Origin: Paenibacillus validus NBRC 15382
GTDB taxonomy: Bacteria; Bacillota; Bacilli; Paenibacillales; NBRC-103111
DNA: 64,000 bases
Assembly: GCF_004000985.1 (NCBI RefSeq)
Contig: NZ_BIMH01000003.1
Span: 124,001 to 188,000 of the forward strand
Reading direction: 5' to 3'
Part shown: piece after piece, positions 10,502-19,493 of the stretch
Layout: every line of letters begins with the position of its first letter
Numbering within the stretch: the stretch's first letter is position 1
The notes under the pieces: generated by a model
What the model was told of the DNA's origin: nothing
What the model saw: the letters and a program-made list of their open reading frames with translations, nothing else
Database searches by the model: none
Translations under genes and position numbers: made by a program

Positions 10502-11398
10502 CTAATCGCCGTAATGAACCCATTTTTTCGAGGTAATAAAGATCAACCCTGTAAAGAAAGCAATGATGACGAGAAGCGCCCAGGCCATCGCGGAGGCGTA
10601 GCCCATCTGAAAGTTACCGAAGCCGTTCTGGTATAAATACAGCGTATAGAACAGTGTCGAATTCACAGGCCCACCCGTACCGTTACTGATAATATACGCC
10701 GGCGTGAAGGCTTGAAACGAACTGATGATCTGCATGATGGCATTAAACAATACGATAGGGGACAAGATCGGCAGTGTGACATGATAGAATTGACTCCACT
10801 TGCCTGCACCATCCAGGGAAGAAGCTTCATAATAGTCTGGCGGAATTTGCTTGAGCCCAGCCAGAAAGATAACCATCGGGGAACCAAACTGCCACACCTT
10901 GAGAAAAATAATCGACCAGATGGCATAATCGGGCGTGCCTACCCAGCTTGGCATATCGATTCCGATCAAACTCAACACTTGGTTGACGATACCGCGCTCC
11001 CCGAACACCTGCTGCCACAGAATGGCAATCGCTACACTTCCCCCGATCAACGAAGGCACATAATAAACCGCCCGGTAAAAACCGAGTGCCCGTATTCCCT
11101 TATTCAGCACCAGCGCCAAGAAAAGGGCGAAGGCCAGCTCTAGCGGCACGGCAACGAGCACATAAGTTACCGTAACCTTCAATGCTTGCAAATACTGCGG
11201 ATCCTTGCCAAACATGGTCACATAGTTTTTCAATCCGATCCAATTCGGCGAGGACACGAAATTGTAGTTCGTAAATGAGAGATATAAGGAACTGAGAATC
11301 GGGATGGCGTTGAACACCAGCAGTCCGATCAACCAAGGTGCAAGAAAGAGGTATGGTAGGATCCATAACCATCGTTTGCTTTTCGAAATTATCGGCAT
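10502..11398 (-). CDS. Carbohydrate ABC transporter permease, MalF/UgpA family
   Basis: The 298-residue partner permease of the CUT1 importer. It starts with a basic stretch and a span (LPYLFLAPWLIGLLVFNAIP) and has the EAA loop YYEASSLDGAGKWSQFYHVTL. It is sandwiched between the binding lipoprotein and the MalG-like gene in the usual order. Confidence 0.93.
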   Translation of the reverse strand: MPIISKSKRWLWILPYLFLAPWLIGLLVFNAIPILSSLYLSFTNYNFVSSPNWIGLKNYVTMFGKDPQYLQALKVTVTYVLVAVPLELAFALFLALVLNKGIRALGFYRAVYYVPSLIGGSVAIAILWQQVFGERGIVNQVLSLIGIDMPSWVGTPDYAIWSIIFLKVWQFGSPMVIFLAGLKQIPPDYYEASSLDGAGKWSQFYHVTLPILSPIVLFNAIMQIISSFQAFTPAYIISNGTGGPVNSTLFYTLYLYQNGFGNFQMGYASAMAWALLVIIAFFTGLIFITSKKWVHYGD

Positions 11399-11482
11399 GG
11401 CATGAAATCTCCTCTGTATGCGGCTGGAGCTCAGGGCGTTAGCTCCCCGAGCTCCAGCCCTATTAATGACTTATCAATGGAC

Positions 11483-12802
11483 TTATCGGCCCAGAACCTG
11501 ATTCGCCTGTGCGAAGAATTCGTCAACCGCTTGCGGAATGGTCTTCTTGCCGAACGCTATCGCTTCATTGTTAGATAGCAGCAGCTTCTGAACCGATGTG
11601 CTTCCGCCCGGCATGGTTGGATATGGCTTCGTGGTCGGCATCATTTCATTAACGAACGCGTATTCCTTCTCCTCCGGCTTGCCAAGCAGCGGCTTGATCA
11701 CTTCCTGCATTTTCTTGGAGGCCTGCGGACCATGCTCTCCCTTAAAGATATTAGCCGCATCCGGATCGTTAACGACAAAGTTGATCAGTTTAGCCGCTTC
11801 CTTCGGATGCTTCGTTTTTGCGGAAATGCCCAGCGAAGCCACGATCAGTGGAATTTTCTTTTGTCCGTTCGGATCCATCGGATAACTGACGATGCCGAGC
11901 TCGTCTTTGGCGCTGCCTTGATAAATTTTCAGCTGATTGGAGCTTTTGGTGATCATCGCTACCTTGCCGCGCGCAAGCATCGACTGTTCCTGCGTTTTAT
12001 CCCCTTGTTCCGATTGAATCGCCGGAGGCGGGGTTAAGCCGTCTTTTCGCATTTGATCCCAGAACGTAAACCAGTCCGTCAAATCCTGTTTATCTATACC
12101 AAGCCCGTTCTCGGTAAACACTGACTTGCCTCTTTGCTGAACGAAGAGCTCCAGAACCCTGTACACGCCGCCCTCATCCTCACTCGCCCAAGCATCCTTG
12201 CCCAGCGATTTTTGAAGCGCTTTCGCCGTAGCGACATAATCATCCCAGGTCCAGTTGTTTTTAGGCATGTCCAGACCGGCTTTTTTGAACATCTCCGTGT
12301 TATAGATGATCCCATTAATATTGTGCCCGAGGCTGATCGCATACAGCTTGCCATTTACTTTACCGCCGTCTACATCGACAGGGTCAAAATCGGAAACGTT
12401 GATATCCCCGGATGCGACTAGCGGATCCAATTCGAGCATCATATTGCGCTTTACAAAGTCGAATTGGAAGAAGCTGCTTGTCTGCAGCACATCCGGCGCA
12501 TTACCTCCGGCCGCCTGTGTCGTGAATTTCTCCGCGTATTGGTTCTCCGTCGTGAATTCACGGGAAACTTTGATATTTGGATTTTTTTGTTCAAACAAGT
12601 CGAAAAGTTTATTCATTTTATCATGGCGCGCTTGACCTCCCCACCAGGCTACGCGCAGCTCCACTTTCTCGCCGCTATCGGATTTGTCCGTGCTCTTGTT
12701 GCTCGCTGCAGGATCGTCCTTCGCGTCTTGCGCTCCGCAGGCGGTTAACCCCAAAACCAACATAGCAGAAATGATGGGCATTACGACTTTTTTAGACTTC
12801 AT
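11483..12802 (-). CDS. Sugar ABC transporter substrate-binding lipoprotein
   Basis: Extracellular solute-binding protein family 1 (MalE-like), 439 residues. The signal peptide ends in LGLTACG with Cys as the lipid-anchored residue, followed by a charged linker and the body beginning VELRVAWWGGQARHDKMN. The ATG at 12802 follows GGAGGGG by 6 bases. The glycan taken up is unknown; the neighbouring isomerase and LacI regulator point to a mono- or oligosaccharide. Confidence 0.93.
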   Translation of the reverse strand: MKSKKVVMPIISAMLVLGLTACGAQDAKDDPAASNKSTDKSDSGEKVELRVAWWGGQARHDKMNKLFDLFEQKNPNIKVSREFTTENQYAEKFTTQAAGGNAPDVLQTSSFFQFDFVKRNMMLELDPLVASGDINVSDFDPVDVDGGKVNGKLYAISLGHNINGIIYNTEMFKKAGLDMPKNNWTWDDYVATAKALQKSLGKDAWASEDEGGVYRVLELFVQQRGKSVFTENGLGIDKQDLTDWFTFWDQMRKDGLTPPPAIQSEQGDKTQEQSMLARGKVAMITKSSNQLKIYQGSAKDELGIVSYPMDPNGQKKIPLIVASLGISAKTKHPKEAAKLINFVVNDPDAANIFKGEHGPQASKKMQEVIKPLLGKPEEKEYAFVNEMMPTTKPYPTMPGGSTSVQKLLLSNNEAIAFGKKTIPQAVDEFFAQANQVLGR

Positions 12803-12933
12803 TGACTTCCCCTCCATTTATATAATTGATGAGATGCCAGCCCCGCATTCAAACAATCGCCGGACCCTATCGGATTCACAAGCTTATCTGTATGCGCTTT
12901 CAACATCTGGATAACGCCGCGTCACGATGCCTT

Positions 12934-13392
12934 CTACTTTGGCGCTGTAAACTGCCGCTCCATTTCATGCAGCTTTTCAACTCTCCGCCGGAACTCCTCT
13001 GCGGTGCTGAATTCAGCCTTCAAGAAACTTTCGAGCAGTTCCACGACGATGACAGGACCGATAATTTGTGCGCCTACGCACATCACATTGACATCATCGT
13101 GTTCCACACACTGATGCGCAGAATAAATATCGTGGCATACGGAAGCACGGATGCCCGGGATTTTGTTAGCCGCGATGCATGCCCCTACACCTGTACCGCA
13201 TACCATAATGGCCCGTTCCGCCTCTCCCGAGAGGACTGCTGCACATACGGTGCGGGTAATATCCGGGAAATCGACGGGATTGCTGTCATATGATCCGAAA
13301 TCCGTAACCTCATGACCCATTCTTTTTAAAGCTGTTACAACCGTTTCCTTTAATGGGAAACCAGCATGATCTCCTCCAACTGCAATTCTCAT
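12934..13392 (-). CDS. RpiB/LacA/LacB-family sugar-phosphate isomerase
   Basis: Interconverts an aldose- and a ketose-phosphate, as in ribose-5-phosphate isomerase B or galactose-6-phosphate isomerase. The 152-residue protein begins MRIAVGGDHAGFPLKE and has the active-site Cys/loop VCGTGVGACIAANK. It is the first structural gene downstream of a LacI operator-like site and precedes the transporter genes, so it probably acts on the imported sugar. LacAB and RpiB cannot be separated by eye. Confidence 0.9.
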   Translation of the reverse strand: MRIAVGGDHAGFPLKETVVTALKRMGHEVTDFGSYDSNPVDFPDITRTVCAAVLSGEAERAIMVCGTGVGACIAANKIPGIRASVCHDIYSAHQCVEHDDVNVMCVGAQIIGPVIVVELLESFLKAEFSTAEEFRRRVEKLHEMERQFTAPK

Positions 13393-13477
13393 GTTCTCTT
13401 CCTCCAGTTATCTGCATCTGTCTTCATTCTCTAGTAAATTTTTTTACTGAACCAACGGTTTTATGTACAAAATGCGG

Positions 13478-13489
13478 TTAATCGTTTAA
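13478..13489. promoter_or_regulatory. Candidate LacI-family operator upstream of the isomerase
   Basis: TTAATCGTTTAA, a CG-centred imperfect palindrome of LacI type, lies 86 bases upstream of the isomerase start. The identical 12-mer occurs at 14639 ahead of the lacI-type gene. Confidence 0.55.
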
Positions 13490-13555
13490 ATGGAAGTGTG
13501 CAGAAAACCAACGAGAGTCCTTCGCGCCCGGCTTGCTTTGTGCCAGTCTTCAATA

Positions 13556-14617
13556 TCATAAGCTCGATAGGACGTCTCTCAATTGGTCCGATGCGTCGGG
13601 GAATTGTTGATCGACCTTGCATCCGCAGGAACGCCGGATGATCAACGTCGTATCCATATACATGATTTCCCGCTTCACTTGCCTGTCTTTAATTCTTGCC
13701 AGCATCAAGCTTGCCGCCTGTACGCCAAGCTGATAAGCGGGCTGCCTTACCGTTGTAATCGGCGGGTCTACGATATCCGCCCAGTCGGGATCGTCATATC
13801 CGAGAACCGCGATTTGATCGGGAATGCTGATACCGGATTCCTTCAAATATTTGTATGCCCCGAGTGTCATGGAGTTGTTGCAAATAAATACGGCATCCGG
13901 CTTCGTATCCTGTTCCATCAGTTCTTTCATCTTGTCGTAGCCGCTCTGGATGGTGAACATTCCTTCCTTCACCAGCTCATCGGATAGTGTGACGCTGTAA
14001 TCCTCAAGCGCTCTCTTATAGCCAATTAAGCGATCTTTGCCCGTGCTAATGGAAGAAGGGCCTGTAATAACGGCGATTCTACCGTAACCATGCCGAATCA
14101 GATGCTCCGTGGCGGAATAAGCTCCCTGTATATTGTTCGTCATGATAACATCGGAATTCATAAATTCCGGACATCGGTTCAGAAATACAATCGGCACGCC
14201 CGACTTGTCCAGCGAACGGAAGTAATCGCCTGTGTTCCCGGCGGATGAAACGATCAGACCGTCCACCCTTTTGCCAATCAGCACTTCAAGATACTTACGC
14301 TCCTTCTCAACGGAAGAATCCGTGTTGCACAGCAGGATGTTATAGTTGCTCTTGGCAAGCTCTTCTTCGATCCCCCGCACGACAAGAGTCAGGAACGGGT
14401 TGGCGATATCTGAGATCAACAGCCCGATGATTCGGGATTCCTGCACGCGCAGACTCTTGGCTACAATGTTAGGCTGATAATTCAGTTCCTGTATCGCCGC
14501 CTGAATTTTGTCCATGACTTCTTCGCTTACATATTTTGTTCCGTTCAGCGCATTGGATACAGTAGCCGTGGAAACTCCAGCTAACTTTGCTACCTCTTTG
14601 AGCGTCGCCCTCTTCAA
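13556..14617 (-). CDS. LacI-family transcriptional regulator
   Basis: DNA-binding repressor of sugar genes, 353 residues. Residues 5-23 form the LacI helix-turn-helix (TLKEVAKLAGVSTATVSNA) with the hinge helix following near NYQPN; the rest is a periplasmic-binding-like sensor. The C-terminus has a Cys pair (RRSCGCK). The start is a TTG at 14617 with AGGAGGTG about 11 bases upstream. Identical 12-bp operator-like sites precede it and the isomerase gene, suggesting it represses the transport operon and itself. Confidence 0.92.
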   Translation of the reverse strand: MKRATLKEVAKLAGVSTATVSNALNGTKYVSEEVMDKIQAAIQELNYQPNIVAKSLRVQESRIIGLLISDIANPFLTLVVRGIEEELAKSNYNILLCNTDSSVEKERKYLEVLIGKRVDGLIVSSAGNTGDYFRSLDKSGVPIVFLNRCPEFMNSDVIMTNNIQGAYSATEHLIRHGYGRIAVITGPSSISTGKDRLIGYKRALEDYSVTLSDELVKEGMFTIQSGYDKMKELMEQDTKPDAVFICNNSMTLGAYKYLKESGISIPDQIAVLGYDDPDWADIVDPPITTVRQPAYQLGVQAASLMLARIKDRQVKREIMYMDTTLIIRRSCGCKVDQQFPDASDQLRDVLSSL

Positions 14618-14638
14618 TTCAGAGGTTTCACCTCCTTT

Positions 14639-14650
14639 TTAATCGTTTAA
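14639..14650. promoter_or_regulatory. Candidate autoregulatory LacI operator
   Basis: TTAATCGTTTAA sits 22 bases upstream of the regulator's TTG start and is identical to the site at 13478. Confidence 0.55.
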
Positions 14651-14754
14651 CCGGATTATAAACCCGACTGGTTACATATGTCAATAGTGTTGTCCCAGCT
14701 AAGCACCATTCATTCACCTTTTTTTTGTCGGCCGTGTTTTAACGGGCGCCTCGG

Positions 14755-15798
14755 TTATTGAAAGAAAACTACTCGTTTTTCCTGACTGCTTTTTTTAACC
14801 AGCTCAATCACCTTGATGGTATGCATGGCGTCGGTTGCGCTTACGGGCACCGGTTTGTTATCAACAATCGCTTCAACGATCCCTTCATAATAGGCTTCGT
14901 AGGAACCTGTCGCTGTTTCCACCTTTCCTTTCAACACTAGATCGCCTACGCCTACCGTTAATTCACCGTAGTATTCGGCTTGATCCTTGCCCCAGAGAGC
15001 ATCTCCCGGCGCTTTTCCTTGCCTTAATAAACCTTCTTGCGAATCCAGACCATATTTAATAAAGCTGCCCTTACTGCCATGGATTTGAAATTTGGGGCCG
15101 CCGTTCTTCACGATCGAACTGGAATGCAGGATCACTCTCAATCTTTCATACCCTAGAACAATGTGAAAATAGTCGTCTACGACCGAATTTTCCCTTTGCG
15201 CGAATACATCCCCATAAATGGTTTCAGGCAGCCCAAAGAGGTGGAGCGCTTGATCGATCAAGTGCGAACCGAGATCATAGAGCATACCCGAGCCTTCGAT
15301 ATTTTGCTCTCTCCATCGATGGGTGACTTCAGGACGAAACCGGTCGTAATGTGCTTCGTAGGAATAAATTTCGCCCATAACCCCCGACTCCACACATTCC
15401 TTGACGGTAAGGAAATCATTGTCCCATCTTCTGTTTTGGAATACGCTTACTATTTTGTTTTGCTCGGCCGCAATGCGAATTAGATCCTCTGCTTCCTGCG
15501 AATGGTTCACAAATGGTTTTTCTACCACTACATGTTTGCCCGATAATAAGGCTTGTTTGGCATAGGGATAATGCGTTGTGTTGGGCGTTGTGATGACAAC
15601 AAGGTCAATGTCGGGGTCTGAAAATAGTTGTTCCACTTCTGCGACAACCTCAACATGAGGACAAATTTCATGTACCTTCTGGGCATTCGACGAAACAATT
15701 TTGGAAATTTCCAAACCTTTAATCGTTTGTATAATAGGCGCATGAAACGTATGTCCGGATAGCCCGAACCCAATAATACCCACTTTTATTTTTTTCAT
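14755..15798 (-). CDS. Gfo/Idh/MocA-family oxidoreductase
   Basis: NAD(P)-dependent sugar or inositol-type dehydrogenase, 347 residues. The N-terminal Rossmann motif is VGIIGFGLSGHTFHAP and the family signature VVVEKPF follows near residue 95. The C-terminal domain carries LYDLGSHLIDQALHLFG, with the conserved catalytic-site His. I used the ATG at 15798, preceded by GAGGGTGG, rather than the upstream frame start. It lies behind the LacI operon and opposite a DeoR pseudogene; the substrate is unknown. Confidence 0.9.
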   Translation of the reverse strand: MKKIKVGIIGFGLSGHTFHAPIIQTIKGLEISKIVSSNAQKVHEICPHVEVVAEVEQLFSDPDIDLVVITTPNTTHYPYAKQALLSGKHVVVEKPFVNHSQEAEDLIRIAAEQNKIVSVFQNRRWDNDFLTVKECVESGVMGEIYSYEAHYDRFRPEVTHRWREQNIEGSGMLYDLGSHLIDQALHLFGLPETIYGDVFAQRENSVVDDYFHIVLGYERLRVILHSSSIVKNGGPKFQIHGSKGSFIKYGLDSQEGLLRQGKAPGDALWGKDQAEYYGELTVGVGDLVLKGKVETATGSYEAYYEGIVEAIVDNKPVPVSATDAMHTIKVIELVKKSSQEKRVVFFQ

Positions 15799-15958
15799 GA
15801 AGCCCACCCTCTCCTCATAATTAAAATATGCAATAATCATATGTTAAATACTTAAATATCGCAAGATAATTTCAAGTTTTTGAATTAATAATTTGAATCA
15901 TTTAAGTATTAAACTTATAATCAAACTACATCATTATTTTTCTGGATGAGGTCTCAGC

Positions 15959-16593
15959 ATGAATCAGGATGAAAGAACCCGCTCCATTCTTCAATATCTA
16001 CAGGAACATCATAAAATTCAACTTGAAGATATTTGCGGGCTGTAAAATATAAAGAGTTACCGGGAACGGTTACATGATGCCGACAACAAACGCGCGATTG
16101 GCCGCATTGCGGCCACCCTTATTCAAGATGGGGACTATGTCCTCATGGATACGGCTACAACCATACAATATACCGCCGAATACATGTCTACGAAAAACAA
16201 CGTGGTGGTAACCAACTCCATAGATATTGCCGGAATTTTATGCGACAAGCCTGACATAACCACTGGCATCGGAATGTCTTCGGACCCCGCACGTTAGACA
16301 TGTTATCTGAAATTAAAGTAAATAAACTGATTGTCGGTGCGTGCGGCATTTCTTCCGACGGATTATCGGCGCCTTCTGTTGACGAGGCCTATGTAAAATT
16401 GGAAATGATAAAAAGAGCTGATCAAGTTATCGTATTAGCGGATGCATCCAAATTCGGTAAAAGCCTTTTTCATCGAATTTGCGACCTTGGGCAAATTCAT
16501 GTTCTGATCACGGATCAGGAACCTGATCGTAAGATGAAAGATATTTTAATAACCCATCAAGTTGAGATTATGGTTATCCCTCCGGGAAGCTGA
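15959..16593 (+). pseudogene. Decayed DeoR-family regulator
   Basis: Remnant of a paralogue of the regulator at 7514. The N-terminus (MNQDERTRSI) matches, but the segment encoding the recognition helix has been lost and the frame hits TAA near 16045; the protein resumes as SYRERLHDADNKRAIG. A second deletion near 16262 removes about nine residues (GGQLNT region) and shifts the frame, after which the last 97 residues read normally to the stop. With no DNA-binding helix it cannot work as a repressor. The intact paralogue aligns across the whole length, so two deletions are the simplest reading. Confidence 0.85.
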
Positions 16594-16600
16594 CCGCACA

Positions 16601-16631
16601 AAGGGTCGGGGATTCCTGGTCCCCGACCCTT
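16601..16631. terminator. Hairpin between convergent DeoR remnant and HxlR gene
   Basis: An 11-bp perfect stem (AAGGGTCGGGG / CCCCGACCCTT) with a 9-base loop. It lacks a long T tract, so termination may be weak. Confidence 0.5.
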
Positions 16632-16677
16632 ATCCAGTCCTTTGCTCCCGGTATGGCCACCTTGTCATGCTTGAACC

Positions 16678-17082
16678 TTAAAGCACATCTTGATCGCGGT
16701 TATCTGTCCCTTCTTTTACATGGTTATTTAATATGTTATCTTCCAGTACAGCAAATTTATCACCGTATTCTTTAATAATATGGTTTTCTCCCCAAGCGCA
16801 TAGAGAGTCCAATATCGTTTTCAAACTCCAGCCGTACTCACTAAGCTCGTACTCCACTTTGGGCGGAATCTGATTGTAGATAATCCGATTTACAATCCCG
16901 TCCTGTTCCAACTCTCTCAATTGTTGAGTCAGCATTTTTTGCGTGATGCCCGGCATCAAACGCTTGAGATCGCTTGTTCGTTTTTTGCCGCGTGTTAAAT
17001 GACAAAGGATTACACACTTCCATTTTCCCCCGATGACCTCCAGGGTCGCTTCCACTGATATGTTATATTTCTTCTTGACCAC
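16678..17082 (-). CDS. HxlR-family winged-helix regulator
   Basis: Small cytoplasmic regulator of 134 residues, of the family that often senses thiol or electrophile stress. The signature GGKWKCVILCHLTRGKKRTSDLKR-like block followed by LTQQLRELEQDGIV is the HxlR winged helix; two Cys (positions near 23 and 27) are in the recognition domain region. The GTG start follows GGGGGA. It is divergent from an MFS exporter, and the interval contains a long symmetrical operator-like array. Confidence 0.9.
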   Translation of the reverse strand: MVKKKYNISVEATLEVIGGKWKCVILCHLTRGKKRTSDLKRLMPGITQKMLTQQLRELEQDGIVNRIIYNQIPPKVEYELSEYGWSLKTILDSLCAWGENHIIKEYGDKFAVLEDNILNNHVKEGTDNRDQDVL

Positions 17083-17111
17083 AAAGTATCCCCCCGGACC
17101 TATTTATAGGA

Positions 17112-17159
17112 ACTTTTTAGTACCTATAGTACTGTTGAGTACCTATAATACTAAAAAGT
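17112..17159. promoter_or_regulatory. HxlR operator candidate: nested inverted and direct repeats
   Basis: ACTTTTTAGTA (17112-17122) and TACTAAAAAGT (17149-17159) form a perfect 11-bp inverted repeat. Inside it AGTACCTATAGTACT (17119) and AGTACCTATAATACT (17138) form a 15-bp direct repeat with one mismatch, spaced 19 bases start to start, about two helical turns. Confidence 0.65.
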
Positions 17160-17239
17160 ACGTACTATTCATTTATGTGTACTTAACTCATAATAGCATT
17201 TACCGGCCGGTCGTTACCATACTATTAGGAGTGGAACAA

Positions 17240-18445
17240 ATGACATTAGATAAAAAACGGAGTATATTGGCGCTCCTTGCGTTAGCGGCGAGTGCCTTTG
17301 CGATTGGAACAACCGAGTTTATCAGTGTGGGACTGCTCCCTCTCATCGCTGAAGACTTTCAAATATCCGCCTCGACTTCGGGATTAACCGTTACCTTATA
17401 TGCTTTAGGGGTAACTTTGGGAGCCCCCATTCTAACGTCTCTGACGTCTAGTGTCTCGCGGAAATCATTACTGCTATGGATCATGATTGTATTTATTGCA
17501 GGCAACAGCCTGGCGGCCGCTGCGGATGGCATCGTCGTGCTGCTGATCGCGCGCGTGATCTCCGCGTTATCCCATGGTATATTTATGTCGATTGGTTCCA
17601 CGATCGCAGCCGATCTCGTCCCTGAGAACCGCCGGGCCAGCGCAATATCGATCATGTTCTCCGGTCTTACCGTAGCCACTGTTACAGGGGTGCCCCTGGG
17701 AACCTTCATCGGACAACAATTCGGTTGGCGAGCTGCCTTTATCGCCATCGTTGCCGTCGGCATCCTGGCTCTCATCGCCAATCTGTTGTTGATTCCTTCC
17801 GATTTGCGCGCAGGAACCAAAGCGCTGCTTCGCGATCAGCTTAAACTGGTTACGAACGGACGATTGCTGCTCGCATTTGCCATTACTGCCTTGGGGTACG
17901 GCGGCACGTTTGTCGTCTTTACTTATTTATCCCCGCTGCTTCACGATATAACCGGATTCAAGGAAAAGACGGTAGTCGCCATTCTTCTCGGATACGGAAT
18001 CGCCATCGCCATCGGCAACATGATCGGAGGGAAAGCCGCTAACCGCAAACCTGTCGCTGCCTTGTTCTATATGTTTGCTTTTCAATCCCTGGTGCTCTTC
18101 CTGTTAACGTTCACCGCTCCCTTTAAAACCGCCGGTCTGGTCACGATTTTCTTCATGGGGCTGTTAGCTTTTATGAACGTTCCCGGCTTGCAGGTGTATG
18201 TGGTTATGTTAGCCGAACGTTTTGCACCGAATGCGAAAGATGTAGCTTCTGCTGTCAATATTGCCGCGTTTAACGCAGGCATTGCGATCGGGGCGTATTT
18301 GGGCGGTATAGTTACGGATACGATCGGCCTTATTCATACAGCGTGGGTGGGAGCCGTGATGGTTCTGGGCGCTGTTATTTTGACGGGCTGGAGTCGTGCC
18401 TTGGAGAAAAAGGATGAAGCCGCAACCGGGCACAGCCCCGCTTAG
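17240..18445 (+). CDS. MFS efflux transporter, AraJ/YdhP-like
   Basis: Twelve-span drug:H+ antiporter-1-type exporter of 401 residues. The N-terminus FAIGTTEFISVGLLPLIAED and the motif after span 4 (LSHGIFMSIG) are typical of the AraJ/YdhP/arabinose-efflux branch. The ATG at 17240 follows AGGAGTGG; the longer open frame from 17033 runs through the regulator promoter. Divergent from HxlR and followed by an aldo/keto reductase, consistent with an electrophile or drug response module. Confidence 0.88.
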   Translation: MTLDKKRSILALLALAASAFAIGTTEFISVGLLPLIAEDFQISASTSGLTVTLYALGVTLGAPILTSLTSSVSRKSLLLWIMIVFIAGNSLAAAADGIVVLLIARVISALSHGIFMSIGSTIAADLVPENRRASAISIMFSGLTVATVTGVPLGTFIGQQFGWRAAFIAIVAVGILALIANLLLIPSDLRAGTKALLRDQLKLVTNGRLLLAFAITALGYGGTFVVFTYLSPLLHDITGFKEKTVVAILLGYGIAIAIGNMIGGKAANRKPVAALFYMFAFQSLVLFLLTFTAPFKTAGLVTIFFMGLLAFMNVPGLQVYVVMLAERFAPNAKDVASAVNIAAFNAGIAIGAYLGGIVTDTIGLIHTAWVGAVMVLGAVILTGWSRALEKKDEAATGHSPA

Positions 18446-18557
18446 GCGCTGCACTCGTGTTCACCGAAGCATGAGGTGCCCTGCGCTTGCTCAGGAGCTG
18501 CTGGAACCTTGAATCGCGAATATAACTGTAATCTAAAATTTAGGAGGCTATTTGATT

Positions 18558-19397
18558 ATGAAAAACCTGCAAGATACAACAACTCTGCACAACGGTATCC
18601 GCATGCCTTGGCTCGGGATCGGGGTATTTAAAGTCGAAGAGGGGGCTGAACTGGTACATGCTGTGAAATCAGCCATTCAACATGGTTATCGCAGCATCGA
18701 TACAGCGGCTATTTATGAGAATGAACGAAGTGTCGGACAGGGAATTCATGAAGGCCTTCAGGAAGCTCATTTGTCCAGAGAAGACCTCTTCGTGACTTCT
18801 AAAGTTTGGAATGCCGATCTTGGATACGAATCAACACTTGCCGCCTACGAAGCAAGTCTAAATAAACTTGGATTGGCGTACCTCGATTTATACCTCATCC
18901 ATTGGCCGGTGCAAGGTAAATATAAAGAGGCATGGAGAGCTTTGGAGACCCTATATAAAGAAGGGCGAGTCAAGGCAATCGGGGTAAGTAATTTCCAAAT
19001 CCATCATCTTGAAGACTTAATGAAGGAAGCTGAAATTAAACCCATGGTGAACCAGGTGGAATTCCATCCGCTGTTAACTCAAAAGGAACTGCTGGAATTC
19101 TGCAAGAAGCAGAACATTCAGTTGGAAGCGTGGTCTCCGTTAAGGCAAGGTCAACAGTTAGATCATCCTGTGTTAAAAGAAATTGCGGAAAAACACGGCA
19201 AATCGGTTGCCCAAGTCATTCTGCGCTGGGATTTACAGCATGGCGTTGTCACGATTCCAAAGTCAACGAAAGAACATCGGATTATCGAGAACGCGGCCGT
19301 ATTTGATTTTGAGCTAACCCTTGAAGATATAGCCCGGATTGATGGATTGAACCAGGACGATCGAGTGGGTCCGGATCCGGACAACTTTGATTTCTAA
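18558..19397 (+). CDS. Aldo/keto reductase
   Basis: NADPH-dependent carbonyl reductase of the AKR5-like branch, 279 residues, cytoplasmic. The tetrad is visible: Asp and Tyr in SIDTAAIYENE, Lys in FVTSKVW and His in YLIHWPV. The C-terminal cofactor loop reads TIPKSTKEHRI. AGGAGG precedes the ATG at 18558 by 10 bases; an in-frame TTG two codons earlier is too close. Likely cotranscribed with, or coregulated with, the HxlR-controlled exporter. Confidence 0.93.
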   Translation: MKNLQDTTTLHNGIRMPWLGIGVFKVEEGAELVHAVKSAIQHGYRSIDTAAIYENERSVGQGIHEGLQEAHLSREDLFVTSKVWNADLGYESTLAAYEASLNKLGLAYLDLYLIHWPVQGKYKEAWRALETLYKEGRVKAIGVSNFQIHHLEDLMKEAEIKPMVNQVEFHPLLTQKELLEFCKKQNIQLEAWSPLRQGQQLDHPVLKEIAEKHGKSVAQVILRWDLQHGVVTIPKSTKEHRIIENAAVFDFELTLEDIARIDGLNQDDRVGPDPDNFDF

Positions 19398-19416
19398 GTG
19401 AACAGGGTCCCACATG

Positions 19417-19454
19417 AAGAAGCCAACTCCCTTAACAGGAATTGGCTTCTTTAA
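19417..19454. terminator. Terminator after the aldo/keto reductase
   Basis: A 10-bp perfect stem AAGAAGCCAA / TTGGCTTCTT with a 15-base loop lies between convergent genes and could serve both strands. Confidence 0.75.
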
Positions 19455-19493
19455 CGTGGCATGGTTCTATCATACAGTGGCGATACCCCGCAT

